DNA of 64,000 nt, taken from contig NZ_CP108486.1 in the NCBI RefSeq assembly GCF_036226505.1, positions 1 through 64,000 on the forward strand, in the 5' to 3' direction. The translations under genes were made by a program, and so were the position numbers. The notes under the pieces are model-generated. The model had not been told where the DNA came from. It saw only the letters and a list, made by a program, of their open reading frames with translations, and made no database searches. The DNA comes from Kitasatospora sp. NBC_01246 (GTDB lineage Bacteria > Actinomycetota > Actinomycetes > Streptomycetales > Streptomycetaceae). The first letter of the stretch is position 1. The number at the start of each line of letters is the position of its first letter. Below are positions 40,096 through 48,903 of this stretch, piece after piece.

Positions 40096-42444
40096 ATGTC
40101 CGACGCCACTCAAACCCCCGGGCTCGACACCGGCCCCGACGCCCTGGTGGTCGACTTCACCAAGCGCCTCGGCCCCGAGGCCCTCGCCCGGCTCCAGGGC
40201 GACATGCAGCACGCCGCGATCGCCGGGTCCGACCACGGCCGCGCCTCCGCCGGGATCGGCACGCTCACTGTCCAGCCGGCCGAAGCCGACTCGGTGTACG
40301 ACGGCGCCGCCCAGGAGCAGACCGAGGTGCTCACCGGCACGGTCATCCCGTCCCCGTCCGGAGCCCAGGAGCGCACCGCCTGGCGCCACCAGCCCTACCG
40401 TCCCGTGCTTCCCGAGGTGTTCGCCTCCCGCAACCACTTCGAGGCCGCGGTCGTGGACACGTGGGAGACCACGAAGAACCTCGGCGCCTACCACGGAGTG
40501 CGCGCGCCGAAGTACCTGTGGCGCGCGACCCTGACGGCCGGTCTCGGCGGGTGGGTCACCCTGCGCGACGTGTACGGCTACCTCACCGCCACCGCCGAGT
40601 ACCGCGAGGCCATCCACGCGGCCAAGCGCACCAAGGGCGCCGGCTCCGACCTCGCCGATCTGCGCGCCGAGCGCAAGGCCGAGGCGAAGAAGCGCCGCCG
40701 GGAGCCCCGTACGATCGCCGCCGCCCTCGGCCTGGGCACGTACGTTGGCGTCGCTCTGTACGTCGCCCTGGTCTACGGCCTGCTCGCGGCCTCCCCGGCC
40801 GGCCTGCTCGCCTACGGCGCGCTGCTGGTCCTGGGCCGGTGGGAGCGCCAGCGCAACGCCCCCGAGGGCGAGGTGTGGCAGCTCACCGACGTGCAGCCCC
40901 TCAACGCCCCCGACCGCCCGCTCGACCTCGCCCGGGTGACCGAGATCCTGCGGATCGTCGGCGTCCTCAAGCAGGAGCAGGCGGTGGAGATGATCGGCCT
41001 GCCGATGCGCGACAAGGACGGCCAGGGCATCGAGCTGACCCTCAAGTTGCCCGACAACGTCACCGCGAAGACGGTGATCGGCAAGGCCGAGCCGATCGCC
41101 GGGGCCCTGGGCATCGACACCGAGTGGATCGACATCCGCAAGGCCGGCACCGTCAACCGGGTTTCGATCTGGCACACCAAGGCCGACCCGTTCGAGTCGC
41201 CCCGGCGCTCCCCGCTGGTGTCCTACCTCGGGCCGCTCAACGCCTGGCGGGACGGCGTGCCGCTCGCGTTCAGCAAGCGCGGAACGATCATTCACGTGCC
41301 GATCCGCGACTCGCACACCCTGATCGGCGGTGCGACCCGCTCCGGCAAGGGCATGGGCATCCGCAACCTGGTGGTGGGCGCCGGCCGGGACGTGCGGATC
41401 AACATCCGGCTGGCGGACGGCAAGCCGCCGGAGCACGGCCAGTACTCGAAGATCGCGGCCACGATGTTCAACCGCGACCCGCAGCGGCTCCTGTACCTGC
41501 TGGAGGCCGAGGTCACCGAGATCAAGCGCCGCGAGCGGGAGTTCATGCAGGCCCGGCGGATCGTGCTGGCCGAGGACATGCTCCACGACTTCCCGGTCGA
41601 GCTGGTGGGCGTGGACGAGCTCCAGACCTACACCGGCGTGGGCGACGGCGACCTGGACGACGACCTGCGCGAGGCGATCCTCAACGCCATGATCCTGATC
41701 GCCGCCCAGGGTGCGCAGTTCGGCGTGCTGATGTTCCTCGCCACCCAGTACCCGAACGTGAAGACGATCCCGGAGATCATCCGGAGCCAGTGCGCGAACT
41801 GCTGGTGCATGCGCACCTCCAACTACAAGGGCACCAACGCGATTCTCGGCGATGGCATGTCAGGGGCCGGATACAAGGCCGAGGAGATCAGCAAGGACGC
41901 CCGCGGCCTGGGCTACCTGGACATGGAGGGCGTCGGCATCCAGCAGGCCCGCTCGATGCTGATCGACGGCGAGAAGTCGGACGACCTGCGCGTGGCGATC
42001 GACGCCGGGTACAACCTGCGCGGCGAGGCTGGCCGCCTGCCCGGCCAGTTCGAGGACCCCATCGAGGAGTACCTGATCAAGCGGACCGGCCGCACCTCGG
42101 CGGCCGGCGGCACCGCAGGCATGGGCCTGCCGATGCTCCCCGCGGTCGGCTCGCGCGGCATCCTCGCCCAGATCCGCAAGGCGTTCGAGAAGGCGGGGAA
42201 CCCGGCCTTCCTGCCGAGTGTGCGGATCGCCGAGCTGTTGCACGTGATGGACCCCTCCGCGGGGTGGGCACAGCAGCCGGACGAGAGCGACCGCCAGTGG
42301 TCGACCCGGGTCGGCACCCGCCTGGCGGGCGAGTTCAAGAAGGCCCTGGCCGGGACCGGCCGGAGCCTGGCCAGCACCAAGGACACCGACGGCCAGGCGC
42401 GCGGGTTCGCCCTCGCCGACGTCCTCGCCGCAATCGGCGCATAA
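40096..42444 (+). CDS. traB: TraB-type FtsK/SpoIIIE DNA translocase
   Basis: 782 residues from ATG 40096 with GAGGAGAA upstream. Membrane helices lie near 215-250 (LGLGTYVGVALYVALVYGLL, PAGLLAYGALLVLG). The motor domain has P-loop GGATRSGKG near 410-418, Walker B PVELVGVDELQTY near 495 and the FtsK-like LMFLATQYPNVKTIP. A C-terminal domain with a possible winged helix (PSVRIAELLHVMDPSAGWAQ) fits TraB, which moves double-stranded DNA between mycelia after binding clt. It is alone sufficient for transfer in many Streptomyces plasmids. Confidence 0.92.
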   Translation: MSDATQTPGLDTGPDALVVDFTKRLGPEALARLQGDMQHAAIAGSDHGRASAGIGTLTVQPAEADSVYDGAAQEQTEVLTGTVIPSPSGAQERTAWRHQPYRPVLPEVFASRNHFEAAVVDTWETTKNLGAYHGVRAPKYLWRATLTAGLGGWVTLRDVYGYLTATAEYREAIHAAKRTKGAGSDLADLRAERKAEAKKRRREPRTIAAALGLGTYVGVALYVALVYGLLAASPAGLLAYGALLVLGRWERQRNAPEGEVWQLTDVQPLNAPDRPLDLARVTEILRIVGVLKQEQAVEMIGLPMRDKDGQGIELTLKLPDNVTAKTVIGKAEPIAGALGIDTEWIDIRKAGTVNRVSIWHTKADPFESPRRSPLVSYLGPLNAWRDGVPLAFSKRGTIIHVPIRDSHTLIGGATRSGKGMGIRNLVVGAGRDVRINIRLADGKPPEHGQYSKIAATMFNRDPQRLLYLLEAEVTEIKRREREFMQARRIVLAEDMLHDFPVELVGVDELQTYTGVGDGDLDDDLREAILNAMILIAAQGAQFGVLMFLATQYPNVKTIPEIIRSQCANCWCMRTSNYKGTNAILGDGMSGAGYKAEEISKDARGLGYLDMEGVGIQQARSMLIDGEKSDDLRVAIDAGYNLRGEAGRLPGQFEDPIEEYLIKRTGRTSAAGGTAGMGLPMLPAVGSRGILAQIRKAFEKAGNPAFLPSVRIAELLHVMDPSAGWAQQPDESDRQWSTRVGTRLAGEFKKALAGTGRSLASTKDTDGQARGFALADVLAAIGA

Positions 42445-42458
42445 CGGGGCAAAACGGG

Positions 42459-42646
42459 TGTCCGGGCAGGTGTCCGGCCCCGTAAAACCCCAGGTCGCGG
42501 GGTGTCCGGACGGTGTCCGGACCCCACCGCGAGGTGTCCGTCGCCGGACGCCTCCGAGGCCCCCGGACACCGTCCGGACACCCCGCTGACCAGGACAAAC
42601 ACCCACAAACCACCCCACCCGGACACCGTCCGGACACCCCGAGAGG
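42459..42646. repeat. GTGTCCGG repeat cluster, clt candidate
   Basis: About nine copies of GTGTCCGG or CCGGACAC, singly and as tandem pairs (GGTGTCCGGACGGTGTCCGG from 42497 and its inverted versions near 42562 and 42619). It directly follows traB. TraB proteins recognise 8-bp repeats (TRS) in a clt locus near their gene; this cluster fits, although the 8-mer differs from the published GACCCGGA of pSVH1. Confidence 0.6.
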
Positions 42647-42658
42647 CGGAGCACGATC

Positions 42659-43267
42659 ATGTGGCAGGCCACCGGCACCGACCCGTACGAGACCCCGGTC
42701 TACACCCCGGCCGCCCTGCCGGCGCCCCTCCCCGTGGCCTTCGGGCACCAGGCGCTCGCCCCGGCACCGATCCCGCCCGGCCACCCCGGAATGACCGTCC
42801 AGCACGTGCTCCTCCCCGACGGCCGCACCGTCCCGGCCTACGTCCCCAGCCCGGTGATCGTCCAGCCCGCCCAGCGCCCCGCGTACCGGGTGAGCGAGGA
42901 CCCGATGGTCGGTCGCGGCCTGGCCGGCGGGGCCTGGCTCGCCGGGGGCGGCGTCGCCGCGTGGGGAGTCGGGGCTGGGCTCGGCCAGGTGCTGGAGGGC
43001 CTCGGATCCCTGGTGGTCAGCTTCGGCCAGCTCGCCGCCGGGGCGGGCGGCGCCGTGCTGACCCTCGCCCTGGCCGCCCTCATCGTCAAGCACTTCGCGG
43101 CGGGTGCCGGCACCGGACCGGCCGCTCTCGCGCCGGGGGCCGGGGCCGACCTCGGCACCGCGGCCGCGGTCGCCAAGACCGTCGTGGTCGCCCCGCAGCA
43201 GTACATCGAGGCCCGCAAGGTCCGGATCAAGCACATGACCGGCGGCTCGCAGAACATCCAGCTCTGA
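42659..43267 (+). CDS. SpdD-like membrane protein
   Basis: 202 residues from ATG 42659 after GAGAGGCGGA. A Pro-rich N-terminus (TDPYETPVYTPAALPAPLP) precedes two Gly/Ala-rich hydrophobic segments (LAGGAWLAGGGVAAWGVGAG, AGGAVLTLALAALIVKHFA). The C-terminus ends in a short basic stretch (EARKVRIKHMTGG). The order Pro-rich/Gly-rich hydrophobic is that of SpdD-type proteins. It lies right after the clt-like repeats. Confidence 0.55.
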   Translation: MWQATGTDPYETPVYTPAALPAPLPVAFGHQALAPAPIPPGHPGMTVQHVLLPDGRTVPAYVPSPVIVQPAQRPAYRVSEDPMVGRGLAGGAWLAGGGVAAWGVGAGLGQVLEGLGSLVVSFGQLAAGAGGAVLTLALAALIVKHFAAGAGTGPAALAPGAGADLGTAAAVAKTVVVAPQQYIEARKVRIKHMTGGSQNIQL

Positions 43268-43300
43268 CCGCCCACCCCTTCACCAACGGAGGCATTCACC

Positions 43301-43846
43301 ATGTCCAGCACCGGCCGCACCACCCCCTGGCAGGCCATCACGGTCTCCGCCGCCGAGGAGACCACCGCCCGCTGGCTGGCCAGCACCCGGCCCGGCGACC
43401 TGGTCGTGCTCATCGGCGCCAGTGGGGCGGGCAAGACCACCCTGCTCGGCTCCGTCCCGCCCCACCGGGTCGTCAGCCTGGACGCCCTGCGCGCCGGGGT
43501 CTCCGAGCCCGGCGACCAGAGCGCGACGCCCGACGCGGCGGTGCTCCAGCACCTGCTGCTGACGATGCGCCTGCGGCGCGGGGCCACCACCTACACCGAT
43601 TCGACGTCGGTCGACATCCACCACCGTGCCCAACTGGTCGGCCTTGCCCGCCAGTTCGGTGTGCGCCCCGTGGCTCTGCTGGTCGGGACCGAGCTGGAGG
43701 TCTGCCTGCAGCGCAACGCCGCCCGGCCGCCGGCCACCCGCGTGCCGGAGGACGAGGTGCGCCGCCAGCACGCCCTCGCCCTCGCCGCCGTCGCCACCCT
43801 CCCCGGCGAAGGCTTCGCCGAGATCCTCCACCACCGCCCCGCCTGA
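43301..43846 (+). CDS. P-loop kinase-like protein (AAA_33 / polynucleotide-kinase type)
   Basis: 181 residues from ATG 43301. P-loop LIGASGAGKTTLLG near 40, then VSLDALRAGVS (switch Asp), a middle TYTDSTSVDIHHRAQLVGLA and VALLVGTELEVCLQRNAARP are arranged as in small kinases of the zeta toxin/T4 PNK group. The substrate could be a nucleic acid end, nucleotide-sugar or small molecule. Its presence inside a spread operon is unusual. No lid-domain motif was found to narrow the substrate. Confidence 0.68.
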   Translation: MSSTGRTTPWQAITVSAAEETTARWLASTRPGDLVVLIGASGAGKTTLLGSVPPHRVVSLDALRAGVSEPGDQSATPDAAVLQHLLLTMRLRRGATTYTDSTSVDIHHRAQLVGLARQFGVRPVALLVGTELEVCLQRNAARPPATRVPEDEVRRQHALALAAVATLPGEGFAEILHHRPA

Positions 43847-43897
43847 CCCAGGCCCTCCCCGGCCCGCACCACCACGACCAGAAAGACGAGACCGCAG

Positions 43898-44824
43898 ATG
43901 GCACGCTGGTTCGCCCGCCCCACGACCGCCCTCGCCGGGCCCCTGATCGCCAACGGCTCCAAAGTCGCCTGCCCGAAGTGCGGGTCAGTCACCAACCACC
44001 GACTGACCCGCCCCAAGCGACACACCGAGTCCCAGGCCCGAATCCACTGCAGCGCCGGGCACGAGTTCACCCACGCCGCCGTGCCAGCTGAGGTGGTCAC
44101 CTCGGTTCGCTACAACAAGGAAGGCAAGTTCGAGATCGAGGCCGGCCGCGGCGAAGCCAAGGCCAAGGTGACCGGCGTCCTGGCGAAGGACTCGATGGCG
44201 AAGGAGCGCACGGGCGGCAAGGGCAAGCAGACCGCCCTGCAGAAGGCCGCCGCCGCGAAGGCCCCCGCCGCCGCGCCGGTCCGGCGCCCGGCCGGGGGCG
44301 GCGGCACTCTCGCCGCCACCATCAACCTGGCCGCGGCGACCGTCGGCACCGTCGGCCAGGTCGCGGGGGCCGTGGCCGGCACCGCCCAGGCCGTCGCCGG
44401 TGTCGCCCAGGCCGCCGCGACCACCACCGCCGCCGTGTCCCGGCCGGTCACCGAAGCGATCGCCACCGCCAAGGAGGGCGTCAAAGTCGGCGGCCAGCAC
44501 GTGCAGGGCCGGGTCAAGCTCGGCCTGGCTGACCGCTCGGCCGCCGCCGCCCAGGCAGCCCGGTCCGACGGGTTCCGCGAGAAGGAGGCCCAGCGGGCCG
44601 CCCAGGCCGCCGAGAAGGAGGCCAACCGGCAGGCCAAGGCCACCGAGGCCGAGGCCAAGCGGAGCGAGGCCGCGACCATCCGGTGGGAGCGCGCCGCCGA
44701 GCGCGCGACCGTCCGGGTCGAGCGTGCCGCCCGGCCGCCGGTCCGCAAGCCCCGCAGGCCCCGGAAGGGCGAGCAGCCCGCGCCGAGCTCGCCGCCCGCC
44801 GTCGACCTCAGCGAGTTCAGCTGA
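43898..44824 (+). CDS. Zinc-ribbon and coiled-coil protein of the transfer operon
   Basis: 308 residues from ATG 43898. N-terminal CPKC and IHC-GH suggest a zinc ribbon. An Ala/Thr-rich hydrophobic block (INLAAATVGTVGQVAGAVAG) could associate with membranes, and a long charged coiled coil (KEAQRAAQAAEKEANRQAKA) leads to a basic tail (PPVRKPRRPRKGE). Possibly an adaptor linking DNA, TraB or cell envelope. No family recognised. Confidence 0.55.
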   Translation: MARWFARPTTALAGPLIANGSKVACPKCGSVTNHRLTRPKRHTESQARIHCSAGHEFTHAAVPAEVVTSVRYNKEGKFEIEAGRGEAKAKVTGVLAKDSMAKERTGGKGKQTALQKAAAAKAPAAAPVRRPAGGGGTLAATINLAAATVGTVGQVAGAVAGTAQAVAGVAQAAATTTAAVSRPVTEAIATAKEGVKVGGQHVQGRVKLGLADRSAAAAQAARSDGFREKEAQRAAQAAEKEANRQAKATEAEAKRSEAATIRWERAAERATVRVERAARPPVRKPRRPRKGEQPAPSSPPAVDLSEFS

Positions 44825-44846
44825 CCACCCGGAAACCGCCTCACCC

Positions 44847-44871
44847 CCGGCGGGCCGAACCGGCCCGCCGG
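44847..44871. terminator. GC-rich hairpin, possible terminator
   Basis: Perfect 11-bp stem CCGGCGGGCCG and complement around AAC, 23 bp after the preceding stop. Confidence 0.6.
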
Positions 44872-44934
44872 CCCCACTCCCGGGGCAGCCGGCCCCCCAG
44901 CGGACGGCCGCCCGACCAGCCGAAGGAGACGACG

Positions 44935-45123
44935 ATGACCAACAACCAGAAGGTGATCGGGAACGACAAGGCGAACAACCCGCCCAAGGGGGAGTGCCGT
45001 CAGTGCTGGCTGCACGCCTACGCCTCCCGCGAGGTGCACGCCCACCTCCGCTGGCGGGAGGACTGCCCGGAGTGTGTCAGCCACATGCACGGCCGCCACC
45101 CGGAGCACATGATCGTGAAGTGA
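44935..45123 (+). CDS. Small Cys/His-rich protein
   Basis: 62 residues from ATG 44935 with GAAGGAGACG upstream. GECRQCW, VHAHLRWREDCPECVSHMH and PEHM give two CxxC pairs and several His, a probable zinc knuckle. Similar tiny plasmid proteins exist in Streptomyces but the function is not established. Followed by a strong terminator that closes the transfer operon. Confidence 0.65.
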   Translation: MTNNQKVIGNDKANNPPKGECRQCWLHAYASREVHAHLRWREDCPECVSHMHGRHPEHMIVK

Positions 45124-45136
45124 CCTGCTCCCGACC

Positions 45137-45170
45137 GTGAGCCCCCGCGCCGACCGGCGCGGGGGCTCAC
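45137..45170. terminator. Terminator closing the TraB operon
   Basis: Perfect 15-bp stem GTGAGCCCCCGCGCC and complement around GACC. Confidence 0.85.
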
Positions 45171-45251
45171 GCCTGTTCCGGCCCGCTCGCATAGCGTTCT
45201 CGGTGCAGCGCCGGGCGCCGACCCGGCGGCACCGACGAGGGGGAGCACCAC

Positions 45252-45638
45252 ATGACGGACGAAGAGGACCTCCAGGCGCGGGTGGCGATCCTCGCCACCG
45301 TGACGGTCGAGCAGGCCATCGCTCTCGCCGTGTTCATCCAGGACCGGCTCCGGCCCCGGGTTGACGAGGGGCCGCGTACCGACGAACGGCGCACCGCCGA
45401 GGCGCTGTTCGACGTGGTCGGCAGCGCGGTCGCCACGCTGGAGAGCTACCTGGTCCCGCAGCCGGGCCTGGACGAGCGGGTGGCGGCCGCGCGGCGCGTG
45501 CTCGCCGCGGAAGCGTGGGACGTGCTGGCCCGGACCGCCCTGCTCTGGGATGACCACCCTCCCTACGCCAGGCCCGTCTGGCTGGGCACCGACGTGATGG
45601 AGCAGGTCGCGCTGCAGTCCAGCCCCGTCGGGGCCTGA
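45252..45638 (+). CDS. Hypothetical helical protein
   Basis: 128 residues from ATG 45252 after GAGGGGGAG. Acidic, Ala/Leu-rich helices (QARVAILATVTVEQAIALAV, AEALFDVVGSAVATLESYLV) with a short hydrophobic first helix. No signal peptide or metal motif. It stands alone after the transfer operon; role unknown. Confidence 0.55.
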   Translation: MTDEEDLQARVAILATVTVEQAIALAVFIQDRLRPRVDEGPRTDERRTAEALFDVVGSAVATLESYLVPQPGLDERVAAARRVLAAEAWDVLARTALLWDDHPPYARPVWLGTDVMEQVALQSSPVGA

Positions 45639-45819
45639 CCGGCTGGGGCTGGCGCCGGTTGTCCGGGCCGTCCCCCTGCGGGACTCTCCCGGCTCGGCCG
45701 GCTGCCGGCGGAGGACGGGTTGCGCTGCCCGGGTGAACCGTCGCCGGCCCCCGCAACCGCCGGCGGGCGCGGGCGGTTGCGCCGGACACCGCGCCCACGC
45801 CGACCCGGGGGAGATTGCC

Positions 45820-46197
45820 GTGCGTCCCTTCACCACCACCCTGGCGGTCATCGCCGCCGCTGCCCTGCTGCCCGTGCTCGCCGCTCCCCAGGCCCAGGCC
45901 GCGACGCGCTCGGCCTCGGCCTGTACCCACCGCGGCGGGCCGCAGGTCTGTATCCGGGTCGAAGGGGAGGGCGAGCACGTCAGTAGGGCGGTGGCGATCT
46001 GGACCAACCCGCCCCGCGACGTGAAGGAGCGCACCGCGCATCTGCTCCTGGACGGCCGGGAGGTGCACTACTCGCAGACCGCAACCCGGCACGGTGACAG
46101 CGTCTCGGCCGAGTGGGGTTGGTTCCAGTTCTCCGGCCAGCTGTGTGTCACCTTCGACGGCGTCGCCGACCGTAAGGCGTGTGAGGACGTGTACTAG
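45820..46197 (+). CDS. Secreted small protein with probable disulfides
   Basis: 125 residues from GTG 45820 with GGGGGAG upstream. A clear signal peptide (RPFTTTLAVIAAAALLPVLA, cleavage likely after AQA) leads to a ~97-residue mature part with four Cys (SACTH, QVCIRV, LCVTF, KACED), enough for two disulfides, and a beta-rich composition. It could act at the recipient surface, but no family is recognised. Confidence 0.65.
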   Translation: MRPFTTTLAVIAAAALLPVLAAPQAQAATRSASACTHRGGPQVCIRVEGEGEHVSRAVAIWTNPPRDVKERTAHLLLDGREVHYSQTATRHGDSVSAEWGWFQFSGQLCVTFDGVADRKACEDVY

Positions 46198-46265
46198 GCG
46201 CCGCGACCACCACGTCGTCAGATGTCCTCCCATCTGCGAAGGTCGGCCCGGCGAAGGATAGGACG

Positions 46266-47225
46266 ATGCACCGCACACAGGAGTCGACGCCTGCCACCGG
46301 CCCCGCAGGGACCGCCGTCTCGCCGCCCCCGCTGCTGGCGGCTGGCCCCGGCGAGCCGCTGACCACACCCTGGTTCCTGCGGTCCCGGCAGATCGCCGCG
46401 GCCGTGCGCTTGGGCGAGCTGGCCGAAGCCGTGCAGATCGCCGAGGAGCTCCACCAGGACGTCGCCGCCGAACGCGGCACCGAGCACCCCGAGGCCCTGG
46501 CCGTCCAGGAGATCCGGGCCTACCTGGCCCACCTCGGCGGCGACCACCTGCTCGCCGCCCGGCTCTACCGGGAGACGGCGGCGGCCGCCGGCCGCGCCGG
46601 GGCCCCCGCGTACTGGACCGCGACCATCAACGCCCAGGCCAGCGAAGCCCTCGCCAACGGCCCGGCCCGGCCCGGCGCCCTCGCGCTCGCCGCCCTGCGC
46701 GCGGTGAGCGCGACCGGCCGGGCGGCCGCCGCCCCGGCCGGTCGCCGCACCGTCGTGGTCGCCCTGGTCGCCGCCGCCGTGCTGGCCGTCGCGGCGGTCC
46801 CGCCGACCGACCGGTCCGACGTCCGGCCGCAGGCGGGGGCGCCGCTGGAACTCGCCACCGCCCCCGTGCTGCTGGCGCTGGAGCAGACGCCGGCGGTGCC
46901 CGCCGTTCCTCCGCTGCCAGCCCCAGCCCCCGGCCCGACGGCGGGCCCGGCTCCGGTGGTCGAGGAGACCGAGCCGGAGCACGAGGACGACCAGGCGCAG
47001 GACGCAGACCAGGCCGTCCGGCCCGCCGCCCCCCGTAAGCCCACGCCGAAGCCCAGCCGGGGCACCGGGCCGGGCGGCCAGGTGCCCCGGCCGCAGCCGC
47101 AGGCATCCGCGCAGCAGCCGGCCGACCCGGCACCCGGCGGCCAGGGGGACGTCTGCTCGGCCGGGAGCCAGCACGGCCTCCCGCAGTACCTGGTCGACCT
47201 CTGCCGCCAGGCGTACGGCAGGTGA
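46266..47225 (+). CDS. Membrane protein with TPR-like domain and Pro-rich extracellular tail
   Basis: 319 residues from ATG 46266. The N-terminal domain has TPR-like helices (AVRLGELAEAVQIAEELHQD, LAHLGGDHLLAARLYRETAA). One transmembrane helix follows near 160 (VVVALVAAAVLAVAAVP), then a Pro/Ala/Glu-rich stretch and a C-terminal DVCSAGSQHGLPQYLVDLCR with two Cys. It may link a cytoplasmic signal to the surface. Next to an XRE/TPR regulator across a terminator. Confidence 0.58.
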   Translation: MHRTQESTPATGPAGTAVSPPPLLAAGPGEPLTTPWFLRSRQIAAAVRLGELAEAVQIAEELHQDVAAERGTEHPEALAVQEIRAYLAHLGGDHLLAARLYRETAAAAGRAGAPAYWTATINAQASEALANGPARPGALALAALRAVSATGRAAAAPAGRRTVVVALVAAAVLAVAAVPPTDRSDVRPQAGAPLELATAPVLLALEQTPAVPAVPPLPAPAPGPTAGPAPVVEETEPEHEDDQAQDADQAVRPAAPRKPTPKPSRGTGPGGQVPRPQPQASAQQPADPAPGGQGDVCSAGSQHGLPQYLVDLCRQAYGR

Positions 47226-47261
47226 CCCGCGCGAGCCTCTGACCAGCGCGGGTTTCAAATC

Positions 47262-47283
47262 CGGGCCCTCGGATGAGGGCCCG
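47262..47283. terminator. Bidirectional hairpin terminator
   Basis: 9-bp stem CGGGCCCTC and complement around GGAT, between converging genes ending at 47225 (+) and 47296 (-). Confidence 0.65.
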
Positions 47284-47295
47284 AGTCTGGCCCTC

Positions 47296-48636
47296 TCAGG
47301 CGATGAGTTCGCGCAGGTCCCGCACGGCCTGCTCGCCGCGCCGCTGGGAAGGGATCGCCCGGTACAGGTCGAGCGCCCGAGAGCGGGTCAGCCCGGTGCG
47401 CTGGTCGGACGGCAGCGCCAGCAGCGCGGCCACCGCCTGGCGGCACGCCTGCGCGGTGTCGCCGTCGCGCTGGTCGCACAGCGCGCCGTCGAGCAGCAGC
47501 AGGGTCCGCGCCTGATGGCTGGAGGGGCCGGTGAGCGCCAGCGCGCGGGCCTGCGCCTGCCGGGCCTGGCCGGTCTCCCCCAGCAAGGTGTAGGCGTGGG
47601 AGAGGTGTACCTGTTCCTTCTGCTCCGGCAGGGTCAGCCAGGTGTCGGCCCGCTCCCCGACGTCGAGCAGGTTGGCCAGGCGGGCGACGTCGGCGAGCGC
47701 GGCCAGGGCCTGCTCGCGCTGCCCGGTCAGGGCGTAGGCGCGGGCGGCGACGGCGGCCGCGAGGGCGGCCGACGCGGAGGGTGTGGTGCCGGCGACGTGC
47801 CGGGCCTGCTCGGCGAGAGCGGCGGCGGCACGGGGGGCGCCGTAGGTCAGCGGGGTCATCGCCTCCCGGGCGAGGATCCAGGCGTGGAGGCGCCGGTCCC
47901 CGGACTCGGCGGCCGCCGAGGCGGCGGAGGAGAACCAGGCGCGAGCCTCGCGGGCCTCGCCCAGGTCGTGCAGCACGACGGCGGCCATGCCGGACAACTT
48001 CCCTGCGGCGTGGCAGAGCTCGGCCCGGATCGGGGCCGGTTGGGGGCGCTGGAGCAGGGGCTGAAGGTCGGCGACGTCGGCGACGATCTCGGCGAGCCGG
48101 GCCGCGGGGGCGGCGCCGCCGTACCCGTAGGCGTAGTGCTCGGCCGTCGCGGCCCAGTGGTCGAGGTCGGAGGCGGGGGAGGGGTTGCCGGTCAGCGCCA
48201 GGTCGAGGTGCTGCCGGGTGTGGGCGAGGGCGGCCAGGGCGGTGCCGGTCATGCCTGCGGCGAGGGCGCCGCGCAGCAGGTCGCGGCGCTTCACGGGGTC
48301 ATCTGCCAGGGCTTCATAGTCGTGCTCCGGGCTGGTGGTTCTGGCGGTTTCCTCCCAGGGTCGCAGTGCGAGGCCCAAGAGCACACCGGGGATTCTCAGT
48401 CCGTCGGCGATCCGCTCGACGCTCTCCAGCGCCGTCACCCGAGCTTCGCCACGGGCCACCAGTGATACCCGCTCGGGCTTCATTCCGCACGCTTCGGCGA
48501 TCCGGTTGAAGGAGATGCCGGCCGCCCGCGCCGCGGTGAAGACGGCGGCGAAGTCGCGGGCGGCGAGCGCGGCCGCGAGGTGCGGGGCCGTCACCAGGCC
48601 CGATGGCAGGGCCGCAGGTGTCGGATAGTCAGTCAT
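47296..48636 (-). CDS. XRE-family regulator with TPR domain
   Basis: 446 residues from ATG 48636; longer frames upstream are shadows. HTH near 30-60 (FNRIAEACGMKPERVSLVAR, GEARVTALESVERIADGL) and a long TPR-type helical domain (GEAREARAWFSSAASAAAES, QREQALAALADVARLANLLD, TGQARQAQARALALTGPS). The architecture is common among Streptomyces regulators whose TPR part senses peptides or partners. Target unknown; the divergent gene at 48904 is a candidate. Confidence 0.8.
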   Translation of the reverse strand: MTDYPTPAALPSGLVTAPHLAAALAARDFAAVFTAARAAGISFNRIAEACGMKPERVSLVARGEARVTALESVERIADGLRIPGVLLGLALRPWEETARTTSPEHDYEALADDPVKRRDLLRGALAAGMTGTALAALAHTRQHLDLALTGNPSPASDLDHWAATAEHYAYGYGGAAPAARLAEIVADVADLQPLLQRPQPAPIRAELCHAAGKLSGMAAVVLHDLGEAREARAWFSSAASAAAESGDRRLHAWILAREAMTPLTYGAPRAAAALAEQARHVAGTTPSASAALAAAVAARAYALTGQREQALAALADVARLANLLDVGERADTWLTLPEQKEQVHLSHAYTLLGETGQARQAQARALALTGPSSHQARTLLLLDGALCDQRDGDTAQACRQAVAALLALPSDQRTGLTRSRALDLYRAIPSQRRGEQAVRDLRELIA

Positions 48637-48903
48637 GTTGCGCCCCAGGCGAGTTCTGGCGGTCCCGTTTCCGGAACGGTACCCATCGTGGGGCCCCCGC
48701 CGTGGGGTTACCGCCGACCCGGCGCCAGTGTTCACTCGACAGTGGCCAGGCGCCGAGACACCTCTCCGCCGGCCGACCCGGCCGTGCCGCCCCGAACCCC
48801 CCGTGAACTCCGGGGCGGCCCGGCCGTCCACGCCTCCCTGCCCGCGCACTCGGTTCTGGCGGACCGCGCGAGTAGGGAGGCCCAGCCGTCCCCGGGAGGT
48901 TCC

